From Runella sp. CRIBMP (lineage in GTDB: Bacteria; Bacteroidota; Bacteroidia; Cytophagales; Spirosomataceae): a stretch of DNA of 64,000 nucleotides. This document shows positions 53,719 to 62,876 of the stretch, one piece after another. How positions within the stretch are numbered: position 1 is the stretch's first letter; every line of letters starts with the position of its first letter. The notes beneath the pieces were generated by a model. It was not told the DNA's origin and did no database searches. It saw nothing but the letters and a program-made list of their open reading frames with translations. The stretch spans positions 124,001-188,000 of the forward strand of contig NZ_JAAAKZ010000005.1 in the NCBI RefSeq assembly GCF_009905605.1. Reading direction: 5' to 3'. The position numbers and the translations under genes were made by a program.

Positions 53719-55953
53719 ATGAACTTTAGAAAGTATTTTTTAGTGTTTCTCAGTGCCGTAGTTTGGAGCAGTATGTCTGCCCAAACTACGGCCAATACCG
53801 CTTACCCTGACCGACCGTTTTTGCAAGATTTCAGCGTAAAGCATTATTTACAAGACAGTTCCGTCAAACTTCAAAGGGTTTTTACCGATAAAAATGGCAA
53901 AGTGCGGATTCTTTCCTCGGCGGGAATTTTACAGCCCCACGGCGGACAATTTCAATATCCCGGCACGCTCCGCACCGACCGTTCGTACCTCCCGATGGTC
54001 GAAAAGAAACTCGTAGATATGACTGTGCATGAAAAACAGTTTGTGTATTTGGACGACAAAGCCGTATTCAGCAACGCTTGGGCAGGAAATTTGTACGCAA
54101 AACACGAGACATCCAACGCCCGACTTTTTTGTGCCGCCCCTAATTTTACCTTTCTAGTGTCTGACGGTAAAAACTTGAAAATCATTCAGGATTCTAGAGT
54201 TTGGGATGAAAAAATGCTTTCGGACAAGGAAGCCTTAGACATCCGTTTTGATGCGCCCAACAATCGCTTTTTGATTCTCAGCAATCAATCCATTGAAGCT
54301 TATTCACTGGCGACCAAAGAACTAAAAACCGTTTTTCAGGGAAAAGATTTTACCTGTTTTGAAGTCGCTAACAGTAAGATTTACGTCGGAACCCATAACG
54401 GTTATTTTGTGCTTCAGGCGGATTCTTTCAAACCCCTGGGCGATATTCAGCGAAAACTTCCCAGTACCGATTTGACCACCATAGCCGTGGTTCAGGGGCA
54501 AGTTTGGTTTGGCTCCACATTGGGCGCATTTATGCTGAGGCCCGAGGGTGGTTTTAATTATTATTTTGGTGAACGATGGATTCCTGACAATCGCGTTGTT
54601 CATATTTCGGCAGGTGAAAACAAAAACGTAAATATCTTGACCACCAAAGGATTGGGCGAAATACATTTTCAACCCATGACGCTGTACGATAAAGCCCTGG
54701 TGTACGAAAAACAGGTTCGTCAACGACACATACGGTACGGGTTTAATTGCGACGTATCGACCCTGAAACACGGCGATTTATCCACCTTCGAAATGGGCCA
54801 GCGCGACAGCGATAACTTATGGACCTCTATGTATTTGGTCAGCCAATTGTTTCGTTACAAGGTCACAGGCGACAAAGAAGCCCTCGACAATTGTCTCGAA
54901 TCCTTTGAGGCCATGCATCGCCTTTTCAGCATTACGGGTGTGAAAGGTTATTTTGCACGGGGGTTCGAACGTCGCGGTTTCTTCAAATTCAAACCCGAAC
55001 GTTGGGACGGAGGCATGACCAACGGTTGGGTAAAATCTTCGAATGACGAATGGGACTGGCGCGGCACTACGAGCAGTGACCAAACCGTCGGGCAGATGTT
55101 TGCGCTGACACTTTTGGCTCAAACCATGGAGGGCGAAGTCAAACAAAAAGCCGTGACAATGATGGACCAACTTATGACCAACATCATCGAAAACGACTGG
55201 TATTTGATTGATTTTGACGGAAAACCCACCCTCTGGGGCAAATGGAATCCCGAATACGTCAACGGTTTCCCTAAAAATGTAGGCGACCGAAAGCTGTACG
55301 CTTCCAACATCATCGGGTTTTTGCAAACGGCGTATCATTTCACCAAAAAAGAAATCTACAAGCAGAAAGCCTACGAATTGATGAACAAACATGGCTATCT
55401 GGAAAACTTGCTCCGCCCCATGAAAGAACTCGGCCAAGTGACCGAAGCCCATGGAAAACTGGCGGCCGAGCTCTCGGAAGAATGGAACCACTCCGACGAC
55501 GAAATGTATTTTTTGGCTTACTGGTGTCTGTACCCTTACGCCTTTACGCCCGAATTGAAGAAGCAATATGCCGCTGCCATCAAAGAACATTGGAACCTAG
55601 AACGCCCCGAAAAAAATGGTTTATGGAACCTCTGCTACGCCATGACGGGAGCCAAGGAATTTGACAAAGCCGAAACCATCTGGTTTTTGAAAGAATTTCC
55701 GCTGGATATGATTGAATGGCAGGTCATAAACAGCCACCGTAAAGACATTGAGCCGATTCCTGCTAATTTTCGTGGTCAAACCATTAAGCAAGTTTTGCCG
55801 CCCGACGAACGTCCAGAACTAAAACACAATCGAAATCTCTTCAAACTCGACCGTAGCACCAACGGACAAAGCGAGTTGAGCGCAGGTGATTCGTTTTTGT
55901 TGCCTTACTGGATGGGACGATATTTGAAAGTAATCAGTGCGCCAACTCGTTGA
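53719..55953 (+). CDS. Secreted propeller + alpha/alpha-toroid protein, paralogue B
   Basis: The 744-residue protein repeats the architecture of the preceding gene: signal peptide (about 1-21, MSAQT), propeller (to about 310; VWFGSTLGAFMLRPEGGFNY) and toroid (DSDNLWTSMYLVSQLFRYK, IDFDGKPTLWGKWNPEYVNG, WNHSDDEMYFLAYWCLYPY, NSHRKDIEPIPANF, GQSELSAGDSFLLPYW). The two differ through the propeller core but keep the toroid motifs, which points to an old tandem duplication with changed specificity. Function is unknown; polysaccharide processing is inferred from the toroid fold and nearby glycosidases. Its end overlaps the longest frame of the next gene by 17 bp. Confidence 0.75.
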   Translation: MNFRKYFLVFLSAVVWSSMSAQTTANTAYPDRPFLQDFSVKHYLQDSSVKLQRVFTDKNGKVRILSSAGILQPHGGQFQYPGTLRTDRSYLPMVEKKLVDMTVHEKQFVYLDDKAVFSNAWAGNLYAKHETSNARLFCAAPNFTFLVSDGKNLKIIQDSRVWDEKMLSDKEALDIRFDAPNNRFLILSNQSIEAYSLATKELKTVFQGKDFTCFEVANSKIYVGTHNGYFVLQADSFKPLGDIQRKLPSTDLTTIAVVQGQVWFGSTLGAFMLRPEGGFNYYFGERWIPDNRVVHISAGENKNVNILTTKGLGEIHFQPMTLYDKALVYEKQVRQRHIRYGFNCDVSTLKHGDLSTFEMGQRDSDNLWTSMYLVSQLFRYKVTGDKEALDNCLESFEAMHRLFSITGVKGYFARGFERRGFFKFKPERWDGGMTNGWVKSSNDEWDWRGTTSSDQTVGQMFALTLLAQTMEGEVKQKAVTMMDQLMTNIIENDWYLIDFDGKPTLWGKWNPEYVNGFPKNVGDRKLYASNIIGFLQTAYHFTKKEIYKQKAYELMNKHGYLENLLRPMKELGQVTEAHGKLAAELSEEWNHSDDEMYFLAYWCLYPYAFTPELKKQYAAAIKEHWNLERPEKNGLWNLCYAMTGAKEFDKAETIWFLKEFPLDMIEWQVINSHRKDIEPIPANFRGQTIKQVLPPDERPELKHNRNLFKLDRSTNGQSELSAGDSFLLPYWMGRYLKVISAPTR

Positions 55954-55963
55954 TTTAAAACCA

Positions 55964-57412
55964 ATGAATATTCAACCATTTTTCCAAAATCAGCAGACTT
56001 TCCAAGATTTTAAAAAAGGGGACGCCCAGTCTTGGAAAGTCTCTATCTTACTCCTCTCCCTTGCTATGTATTCCTGCAATGACTCCACTTATTTAGCTGA
56101 AAAACAGCTTACCCATGACCTAAGTTACAACCACGACTTAGACAACAACGACAACTTTTCGCCCGACAACCAATGGCTGGCTTACGACACACGCACCGAA
56201 GAAGGCGGCATTGCGGCGTCGGGTAAAATTGAAAAAGTAAACGTCGAAACGGGCGAAAAGAAAGTATTGTATGCACTTCCTAACAACGCAGAATGGGGCC
56301 CAGGCGCGGGAGCCGTAAGTTATTCTCCCGTCGATAATGCCGTGGTGTTTATTCACGGGTTGATGAGTGTAACCCAAGAAAATCCGTATCAACAATGGCG
56401 GCGTACGGGCGTCATTATCAACGATTCTGCTCCCAATGTGCCCGTCTTTATGGATGCCCGCGATATTACACCACCTTATACCAAAGGCGCATTGCGCGGT
56501 GGCACCCACCGCCATGAGTGGAGCGGCGACGGGCAGTGGATTGGCTACACCTACAACGACGCGGTTCTAAAAGAATTGGAAGACAAAACGGGCGTAAAAC
56601 ACAACTTACGCACCATCGGCGTTTCTAAAAGAAACATGCCCGTAAAATTGGAGAAAGATGCCCAAGGAGACAATGTTTCGGGCGAGTGGTTCAGTGCGTT
56701 GGTGGTTCGGGTAACGCCCAACCCCAGACCCGCTTCAGACGAAATCAGCCATGCAGCAGGAGACAGTTGGGTCGGAACAAAAGGTTATTTAAAACCTGAC
56801 GGAACGCACCAAATCGCCCGGGCGTTTATCGGAAAATTGAAAGACAAAAACGGCAAAGACGTAGATGAAGTATTCGTTGTAGATATTCCAAACGACATCA
56901 CCATCCCCAGCGAATTTGGTCCTTTGGAAGGAACAGATACGACTTTTCCGATGCCACCCAAAGGCACCGTTCAGCGCCGACTTACTTTTACGGCCAATAC
57001 CCCTCAGGCGGGTTGTACAGGCATTGTTAGGTCGTCGGCCGATGGTAGTATGTTGGCTTTTTTAGCAAAAGATGCGCAAGGGATTCAACAGATTTTTACT
57101 GTTTCGCCCCAAGGTGGCACCCCTGTTCAAGTCACGTTTCACGACAAAAACGTAGAAGGCAGCGTGCGTTGGCATCCCCGTGAAAAACAGATTAGCTACG
57201 TTTGGGAAGGCAGCATTGTTTTGTGTAAAATCGGCAACGAGCCTTTTGAAAATCGGTTTCAGGTACTGACAAAACCAACAAATCCATCGCCATCCAATCT
57301 TGTTTGGTCGCACGATGGCGCCGTCCTTGCTTTCAATCGAATCATTGAAGACGCAAAAGCGGGCAAATCCAAGCAAATTTTCGTTATTAAGCCGTCAAAT
57401 GTTGGAAATTAG
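55964..57412 (+). CDS. DUF3748 (YidR-like, TolB-type propeller) lipoprotein
   Basis: The 482-residue protein is a TolB/WD40-like beta-propeller (HDLDNNDNFSPDNQWLAYDTRT, GGTHRHEWSGDGQWIGYTYND, SSADGSMLAFLAKDAQGIQQIF, GSVRWHPREKQISYVWEG) of the DUF3748/YidR group, function unknown. A lipoprotein signal (VSILLLSLAMYSC) lies after about 25 extra residues. Those extra residues (about 12-26) are encoded by a palindromic repeat at 55995-56042, so an insertion has probably displaced the original start. ATG 55964 is the most likely working start; ATG 55937 would overlap the previous gene. Export efficiency may be reduced. Confidence 0.75.
   Translation: MNIQPFFQNQQTFQDFKKGDAQSWKVSILLLSLAMYSCNDSTYLAEKQLTHDLSYNHDLDNNDNFSPDNQWLAYDTRTEEGGIAASGKIEKVNVETGEKKVLYALPNNAEWGPGAGAVSYSPVDNAVVFIHGLMSVTQENPYQQWRRTGVIINDSAPNVPVFMDARDITPPYTKGALRGGTHRHEWSGDGQWIGYTYNDAVLKELEDKTGVKHNLRTIGVSKRNMPVKLEKDAQGDNVSGEWFSALVVRVTPNPRPASDEISHAAGDSWVGTKGYLKPDGTHQIARAFIGKLKDKNGKDVDEVFVVDIPNDITIPSEFGPLEGTDTTFPMPPKGTVQRRLTFTANTPQAGCTGIVRSSADGSMLAFLAKDAQGIQQIFTVSPQGGTPVQVTFHDKNVEGSVRWHPREKQISYVWEGSIVLCKIGNEPFENRFQVLTKPTNPSPSNLVWSHDGAVLAFNRIIEDAKAGKSKQIFVIKPSNVGN
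55995..56042. repeat. GACTTTCCAAG-family inverted repeat, copy 2, inside a gene start
   Basis: AGACTTTCCAAGA (55995-56007) pairs perfectly with TCTTGGAAAGTCT (56030-56042) around a 22-nt loop. It is translated in frame in front of the lipoprotein signal of the DUF3748 gene. Confidence 0.8.
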
Positions 57413-57481
57413 AGGCAACTTTCGGGGCTGTTTATGCGTTTAGTTTAAGATTATAAACCAACGTTTATTGCCCAATATCGC

Positions 57482-58675
57482 ATGAAATCTACCCAAAAAC
57501 GCTTTTACGCTCTTTTCCTTGTCGTCGTTGTACTGGTTAGTGGTTGTAACAGAAACGCCAACGACCTCATTCCTGAAGACCAATATTTGGTCAGCAGCAC
57601 CCTTATCGGTGAATTTACCAAGGAACAATTGGCCCAACGTATCACTTCTGGTGACCCTAGCCTTGCGGGCATCGCCCCTTTCCTTCAGAATGGCATCAAA
57701 GTCTACAAACTGGTTTACAAAACGAAAAACACCGATGGCAAAGAAATTCAGGCATCGGGGGCGTTTTTGTTTCCCGTAAAATCAGGTGCCACACCTATGA
57801 TTAGCATCCAACACGGCACCATTCGCAACGACCAAGAAGCTCCCTCTTACTTCGCTACCAATAGCGAAGCCAACATTGCGGGTTCTTTGTTTGCCGCTTT
57901 GGGATATATTATTGCGTACCCAGATTACATCGGATTTGGAGCTTCCAATAACGTTCCGCACCCGTACGAGCACCGCGAAAGTCTCGCATCGGCGTCTTTG
58001 GATATGATACGCGCTTCCAAGGAGTTCATCCGTCAGCAGAGTATCGCTTGGGATGAACGGTTATACATTGCGGGCTATTCGGCGGGTGGATACGCCACCA
58101 TGTCGTTGCAAAAGAAAATTGAAGAAGAAACGGGCACTGAATTCAACCTACGAGCCTCCAGTTGTGGCGCAGGTGCTTATGACAAAACCGCCTTTATGAA
58201 GTACTTAATCAGTACAAAAACGGGCGGCACGGTCAATTACAACCAGCTTTATATATGGGTCACCCTGACTTACGACCGCATTTATAACCTGAATCGGCCT
58301 TTAACGCAATACTTTAAGGAGCCATGGGCTGGCTTGATTCAGAAAGATAAAGAGAAAGCAAATGTAAACGTTAGTTTCAACACCATTTTTACGGATGCTT
58401 TTGCCAAAGGAATCGCGGACGGGACCGATACTGGATTTCTGAACGCCGTCAAAGACAACGATGTGTATGATTGGAAGCCAAAAACGCCCACGCGCCTCTA
58501 TCACGGAGACGCCGACCAATTGGTGTTTTATTTCAACTCGGTCAACGCCCTCAATGCCATGAAAGCACGGGGTGCCACCAACGTATCCCTTATCACCCTC
58601 AAGGGCAAAGATCACGCCACGGCCATTCAGGATTTTCTTTTGGGTACGTATGAGTTTTTCTCTTCAACACAGTAA
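57482..58675 (+). CDS. Lipase-like alpha/beta hydrolase lipoprotein
   Basis: The 397-residue protein has a lipoprotein signal (VVLVSGC, Cys22). The alpha/beta hydrolase fold has an oxyanion block (PMISIQHGTIRN), nucleophile Ser in IAGYSAGGYATM, Asp in LYHGDADQLV and His in GKDHATAI. The overall pattern (substrate-entry segment, long inserted helices) resembles secretory-lipase and prolyl-oligopeptidase-like hydrolases of Bacteroidota. It is 69 bp after the DUF3748 gene and probably co-transcribed, ending at an inverted repeat (58692-58736). Confidence 0.85.
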   Translation: MKSTQKRFYALFLVVVVLVSGCNRNANDLIPEDQYLVSSTLIGEFTKEQLAQRITSGDPSLAGIAPFLQNGIKVYKLVYKTKNTDGKEIQASGAFLFPVKSGATPMISIQHGTIRNDQEAPSYFATNSEANIAGSLFAALGYIIAYPDYIGFGASNNVPHPYEHRESLASASLDMIRASKEFIRQQSIAWDERLYIAGYSAGGYATMSLQKKIEEETGTEFNLRASSCGAGAYDKTAFMKYLISTKTGGTVNYNQLYIWVTLTYDRIYNLNRPLTQYFKEPWAGLIQKDKEKANVNVSFNTIFTDAFAKGIADGTDTGFLNAVKDNDVYDWKPKTPTRLYHGDADQLVFYFNSVNALNAMKARGATNVSLITLKGKDHATAIQDFLLGTYEFFSSTQ

Positions 58676-58691
58676 TAAAACGCACACAAAA

Positions 58692-58736
58692 AAGACGCAG
58701 AGAAGCAAAGCAATAAACTTTGCCACTCTGCGTCTT
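58692..58736. terminator. Bidirectional inverted repeat between convergent genes
   Basis: AAGACGCAGAG..GCAAAG (58692-58710) pairs with CTTTGC..CTCTGCGTCTT (58718-58736), with a 2-nt mismatch bubble and a 7-nt loop. It fills the gap between converging genes and probably ends both. Confidence 0.7.
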
Positions 58737-58761
58737 TGCGTGAGTTAATTTTTTTTAAATA

Positions 58762-60030
58762 CTACTTCATCTGCGCCTTAAACTCTTCTAAAATCTTCTC
58801 CTTCATCGTAATTTTACGACGCTGAATATTGATTTTACCCATCATCTGGCGTTCAGCTTCGGGGTCGGGCGGCATGTTTTGGGCGCTGGCAATGGTCACT
58901 TCCAAATCCGCTTTTTCGCGTTTGATGAGCCATTCCATTTCACGCGTTTTGATATTGAGCTGATCTTCAGGTGAGCGAATCTCAAACGCAGGGTATTTGC
59001 GCGAAATAACCCGGGCGAGATAGCTTAATTCAAAAATTTTGTCACAGGCCGAACGAAAACGCTCCGCCACCATTTTATCGCCCACGCGGGGTGGAAGGCG
59101 AATCTCCTTCCATTGATTAAGCAACACTTTTGCACGTTCGGAAGCCTGAATAATATCACTTGAACGGGCCAATTGCTCCGCTTCACGGCACATTTCACGC
59201 TGCTTGGTCACGAGCGGGTTTTCGTAGGTCTGTACCACGATACCTTTGACGCGGTTGTACTTGTCAACGATTCGTTGGTTAGACCGTTTGAATTGCTTGT
59301 ACAGTTTTGCCGAGCGTTTTACCGGAATTTCGCCTACTTCTTTCCATTCAGCACGAATTTGCCGCAACTGACGACTGGCTTCTTCCACGTCATACATCCG
59401 TACCAACATATCCGACTTGGCAATCAATTCGGTATAGCGTTCAATACGGTCGGCAATTGTGCGATTTTGCTCCGAGAAGAAATCCCGGCGCTGTTGGAAG
59501 AAAGTATCCAACAAGGTTTGAAATGTGCCTTCAATTTCTTCCTGGTACTCTTTATCAACAGGACCAGTACGAATCCATTTGGATTTGATTTCCTGAAGCA
59601 GGTCAGTGGCTCCTTGCCAATCATCCCCGATTACCGTTACGGCTCGGGTTTCATCCAACAAAGCACGTTTGATTTCGAGATTTTTCTCCTGATTAATTTT
59701 GATTAAATCTTCGAGTACCGTTTCAAGCTTATCCAAGCGTTCTAGCAACGGGATAAAATCTCCCAGTCCGTCAAAACTGAGTAATTTTTTACGAAGTTGT
59801 ACCAGTTTGGTCAGGTAAGAGCCCTTGTTTTGGGCTTCTTCAACGTCATGTTCGAGTTGTTCTACTTTTCCGGAAGCAATATTGAAGCGGTTTTTGAAAT
59901 AATCAATGGCTTCCTGCTCTGTTCGTTTTACTTCGCCGATTTGGCGATCTGGGTTACCTAAATACCCTTTTAAGAATACCTTGCCGTCTTTGACATAGCC
60001 GTATTCGTCCATTAAGGTGGCGTTTTCCAT
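58762..60030 (-). CDS. DUF349 coiled-coil protein
   Basis: The 422-residue, highly charged, mostly helical cytoplasmic protein has repeated DUF349 units (WQGATDLLQEIKSKWIRTGPV, LRQIRAEWKEVGEIP, LLNQWKEIRLPPRVG), each ending in a W-K-x-I/V-G-type turn. The N-terminal stretch YGYVKDGKVFLKGYLGNPDRQIGEV is a small beta-element seen in the family. DUF349 proteins occur in many Bacteroidota and Actinobacteria; the function is not settled, and RNA or ribosome association has been proposed. It is divergent from the ABC-F gene. Confidence 0.87.
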   Translation of the reverse strand: MENATLMDEYGYVKDGKVFLKGYLGNPDRQIGEVKRTEQEAIDYFKNRFNIASGKVEQLEHDVEEAQNKGSYLTKLVQLRKKLLSFDGLGDFIPLLERLDKLETVLEDLIKINQEKNLEIKRALLDETRAVTVIGDDWQGATDLLQEIKSKWIRTGPVDKEYQEEIEGTFQTLLDTFFQQRRDFFSEQNRTIADRIERYTELIAKSDMLVRMYDVEEASRQLRQIRAEWKEVGEIPVKRSAKLYKQFKRSNQRIVDKYNRVKGIVVQTYENPLVTKQREMCREAEQLARSSDIIQASERAKVLLNQWKEIRLPPRVGDKMVAERFRSACDKIFELSYLARVISRKYPAFEIRSPEDQLNIKTREMEWLIKREKADLEVTIASAQNMPPDPEAERQMMGKINIQRRKITMKEKILEEFKAQMK

Positions 60031-60184
60031 TGCAATCTTACTTTTTTATCTGCTTTAAAGGTTTTGGTGGGTGTAAAGTTAAACGTTCGGGCCTAAATGT
60101 AATCAGAAAAAACCCATTTACCTGCCCTGTTTAACAATTAACTCCTATTTTTAACGATATTTGCCTCCACAAAATAAGCAAAAA

Positions 60185-61855
60185 ATGAGTAACGAAACTA
60201 TTATTTTCTCAATGTCGGGGGTAAGTAAAGTAATCCCCCCCAACCGACAGATTATTAAAAACATCTACTTATCCTTTTTCTACGGTGCCAAGATAGGCGT
60301 TTTGGGTTTAAATGGTGCGGGAAAATCCACTCTTCTCCGCATTATTGCGGGTGTAGACAAAAATTATACCGGAGAGGTAGTTTTCTCACCGGGATATTCC
60401 GTCGGAATGCTCGACCAGGAGCCCCAATTTGACCCCACCAAAACCGTTCTGGAAGTAGTACAGGAAGGAACGCAAGAAGTGGTAGATTTATTGAAAGAAT
60501 TTGATCAAATAAATGAAGCATTTGGTGACCCCGATGCTGATTTTGACAAACTGCTCGAACGCCAAGGCGAAGTTCAGGAAAAACTCGACACCCTCGACGC
60601 ATGGGATTTGGACAGCAAACTCGAACGCGCCATGGATGCCCTCCGTTGTCCGCCACAAGATGCTCTCATTGCCAATCTCTCGGGTGGTGAAAAACGCCGC
60701 GTGGCCCTCTGCCGTTTGTTGCTCAAAAAACCCGACGTGCTTCTCCTCGACGAGCCTACTAACCACTTGGATGCCGAGTCGGTGTTGTGGTTGGAAGAGC
60801 ACCTCCGCCAATACGAAGGAACGGTCATTGCCGTTACCCACGACCGCTATTTTCTGGACAATGTGGCCGGTTGGATTCTCGAACTAGACCGTGGTGAGGG
60901 GATTCCGTGGAAAGGAAATTATTCTTCTTGGTTGGAACAAAAACAAAATCGTTTAGCCAAGGAAGAAAAGCAGGAATCAAAACGCCAAAAATCCCTGCAA
61001 CGCGAACTTGAATGGGTACGAATGGCTCCCAAAGCACGTCAGACCAAATCGAAAGCGCGTTTGAGCGCCTACGAAAAACTGCTCGACGAAGATGGCAAGC
61101 AAAAAGAAGAAAGATTAGAACTTTATATCCCTTCTGGACCGCGTCTGGGCAACAAAGTGATTGAAATGGAAGGCGTTTCGAAAGCCTACGGCGACAAACT
61201 GCTCTTCGAAAACTTAACTTTCTCTCTCCCTCCTGCTGGGATTGTGGGTATCATCGGGCCAAACGGTGCCGGTAAATCCACCCTCTTTAAACTTATTACG
61301 GGTCAGGAAAAACCCGACAAAGGAACCATCACCATCGGCGACACGGTCCAGATCGCGTACGCCGACCAAGAACACAATCAACTGGAAGCGGGAAAAACGG
61401 TGTTTCAGCAGATTTCGGAAGGCAACGAATGGATTATCTTGGGCGGTAAGCAGTCTAACGCCCGGGCGTACGTGAGCCGTTTTAACTTTTCGGGCAGCGA
61501 TCAGGAAAAGAAAATCGGCAACCTTTCGGGGGGCGAGCGCAACCGCGTTCACCTAGCAATGATGCTCAAAGAAGGCGGAAACGTTTTGCTGCTCGATGAG
61601 CCAACCAACGACCTGGACATCAACACCTTACGCGCACTTGAAGAAGGTCTTGAAAATTTTGCAGGCTGTGCGGTCATCATCTCCCACGACCGTTGGTTCT
61701 TGGATCGACTTTGTACGCACATTCTGGCTTTTGAAGGCGACTCTCAAGTGTATTGGTTTGAAGGAAACTTCTCAGATTACGAAGAAAACCGCCGCAAGCG
61801 TCTCGGCACCGACGCCACTCCGACGCGTATCAAATACAAAAAATTGATGGCCTAA
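60185..61855 (+). CDS. ettA: ABC-F translation factor, EttA-like
   Basis: The 556-residue cytoplasmic protein has two ABC domains without membrane spans. Domain 1 has Walker A GLNGAGKS, signature LSGGEKRR and Walker B LLLDEPTNHLD. An EttA-type arm follows (about 90-140) and a linker rich in K and R (about 240-315; QKSLQRELEWVRM). Domain 2 has GPNGAGKS, LSGGERNR and LLLDEPTNDLD. EttA binds the ribosomal E-site and couples ATP level to the first peptide bond. The start was placed at MSNETIIFS (60185), as in the family, rather than at 60161. Confidence 0.92.
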   Translation: MSNETIIFSMSGVSKVIPPNRQIIKNIYLSFFYGAKIGVLGLNGAGKSTLLRIIAGVDKNYTGEVVFSPGYSVGMLDQEPQFDPTKTVLEVVQEGTQEVVDLLKEFDQINEAFGDPDADFDKLLERQGEVQEKLDTLDAWDLDSKLERAMDALRCPPQDALIANLSGGEKRRVALCRLLLKKPDVLLLDEPTNHLDAESVLWLEEHLRQYEGTVIAVTHDRYFLDNVAGWILELDRGEGIPWKGNYSSWLEQKQNRLAKEEKQESKRQKSLQRELEWVRMAPKARQTKSKARLSAYEKLLDEDGKQKEERLELYIPSGPRLGNKVIEMEGVSKAYGDKLLFENLTFSLPPAGIVGIIGPNGAGKSTLFKLITGQEKPDKGTITIGDTVQIAYADQEHNQLEAGKTVFQQISEGNEWIILGGKQSNARAYVSRFNFSGSDQEKKIGNLSGGERNRVHLAMMLKEGGNVLLLDEPTNDLDINTLRALEEGLENFAGCAVIISHDRWFLDRLCTHILAFEGDSQVYWFEGNFSDYEENRRKRLGTDATPTRIKYKKLMA

Positions 61856-61872
61856 GATGCCCCATTAATGCA

Positions 61873-61911
61873 AAAAGCGCTGACAGAACTTTGAATCTTG
61901 TCAGCGCTTTT
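61873..61911. terminator. Bidirectional Rho-independent terminator
   Basis: AAAAGCGCTGACA (61873-61885) pairs with TGTCAGCGCTTTT (61899-61911), 13 bp perfect, with A-tract and T-tract flanks. It serves the ABC-F gene and the convergent gene. Confidence 0.88.
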
Positions 61912-61915
61912 GTTT

Positions 61916-62842
61916 TTATTCTTTCGCCCCTTTCCACTTTTTCAATTCGCGCTTCGACATTTCCTGCGTCACAATGCTTTCTGGGAAATCAGACGTATAA
62001 AAAGCCCCCTGTTGAAGAACCACCCCCGCTGGATGGGTCGTGGTATAAAAAGTAGGAACTAAGTAGCTAAAAGAATGGGCTTCGGTAAAAGCCTTTGCTT
62101 TATCTAAATAGTAAACCGTAAATTGCGCAAGCGTATTTCCTTCAAAAGTATCATCAGCCACAGTACCAAGCGGCTGCCCCGCTTCCACCAATTGGCCCGG
62201 TTTCACCATGATTGTGCCCATTTTGAAGCGATTGTAGCGTCCAAAAGTGCCATCTTGATGAAAGATTTCGACAAAATTGGTATTGGTAGAAAACCAAACC
62301 TCTTCTGAGTGCGTCGCAAATTCGTTTTTAATCTCACTAACGACCCCGCGCCGCGCCGCAAAAACGGTATCTCCTTTTTGCATTTGAAATGACATCCCAT
62401 AAAAGTTAGTCACTTTCTTCCCACCCAACACTTCAACAATATTTTGGGTCTGATTGGCTCGGTGAGCTTCTTTTTTTGAAAAAGGAAATAAGTAAATAAA
62501 AGGTTTGGGCGGTTTGTTGAGCAAGCGACCTTTTAGGGTTTTGTAACCAAATTGAAAAGACACTCCTTGGTTAGCCTGCGTGGGTTTAATGGTAAATAAG
62601 CTCCCGTTGCCCGACGAAACAGAGTTTAAATAAGGCAATACACAAGAGCAACTTCCTCCCTGCAAACTCGTAAACTCCACCCTAACGGCGTAGTCGCAGT
62701 AATTGGGGTTTTTGTATTGGAACGTGTATTCATTCTTGGTCTCGTCTCTGGTATAAGTTATTTCAATCGGATTTGATTGGCTAAAAGTCTGCGTGATTGA
62801 CCAATTGCTTAAAAAAATCAGGATTAAAAGTGTCCTTTGCAT
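61916..62842 (-). CDS. Secreted M23-like (LytM-fold) protein apparently lacking zinc ligands
   Basis: The 308-residue protein has a signal peptide ending near TFSQS (about 21), then a beta-rich N-terminal domain (about 25-125). A LytM-like domain (about 140-275) is recognisable by GDTVFAARRGVVSEI, NFVEIFHQDGTFGRYNRF and VKPGQLVEAGQPLGTV. Where active M23 enzymes have HxxxD and HxH ligands, this protein reads GMSFQMQKGD and LAQFTVYY. It is therefore probably non-catalytic, like EnvC or NlpD, and may regulate or bind cell-wall enzymes. The neighbouring SDR gene, 34 bp upstream, is likely co-transcribed. Confidence 0.8.
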   Translation of the reverse strand: MQRTLLILIFLSNWSITQTFSQSNPIEITYTRDETKNEYTFQYKNPNYCDYAVRVEFTSLQGGSCSCVLPYLNSVSSGNGSLFTIKPTQANQGVSFQFGYKTLKGRLLNKPPKPFIYLFPFSKKEAHRANQTQNIVEVLGGKKVTNFYGMSFQMQKGDTVFAARRGVVSEIKNEFATHSEEVWFSTNTNFVEIFHQDGTFGRYNRFKMGTIMVKPGQLVEAGQPLGTVADDTFEGNTLAQFTVYYLDKAKAFTEAHSFSYLVPTFYTTTHPAGVVLQQGAFYTSDFPESIVTQEMSKRELKKWKGAKE

Positions 62843-62876
62843 AAGTAATAAAGAGAGATTGTTTAGTAGAGGATTG

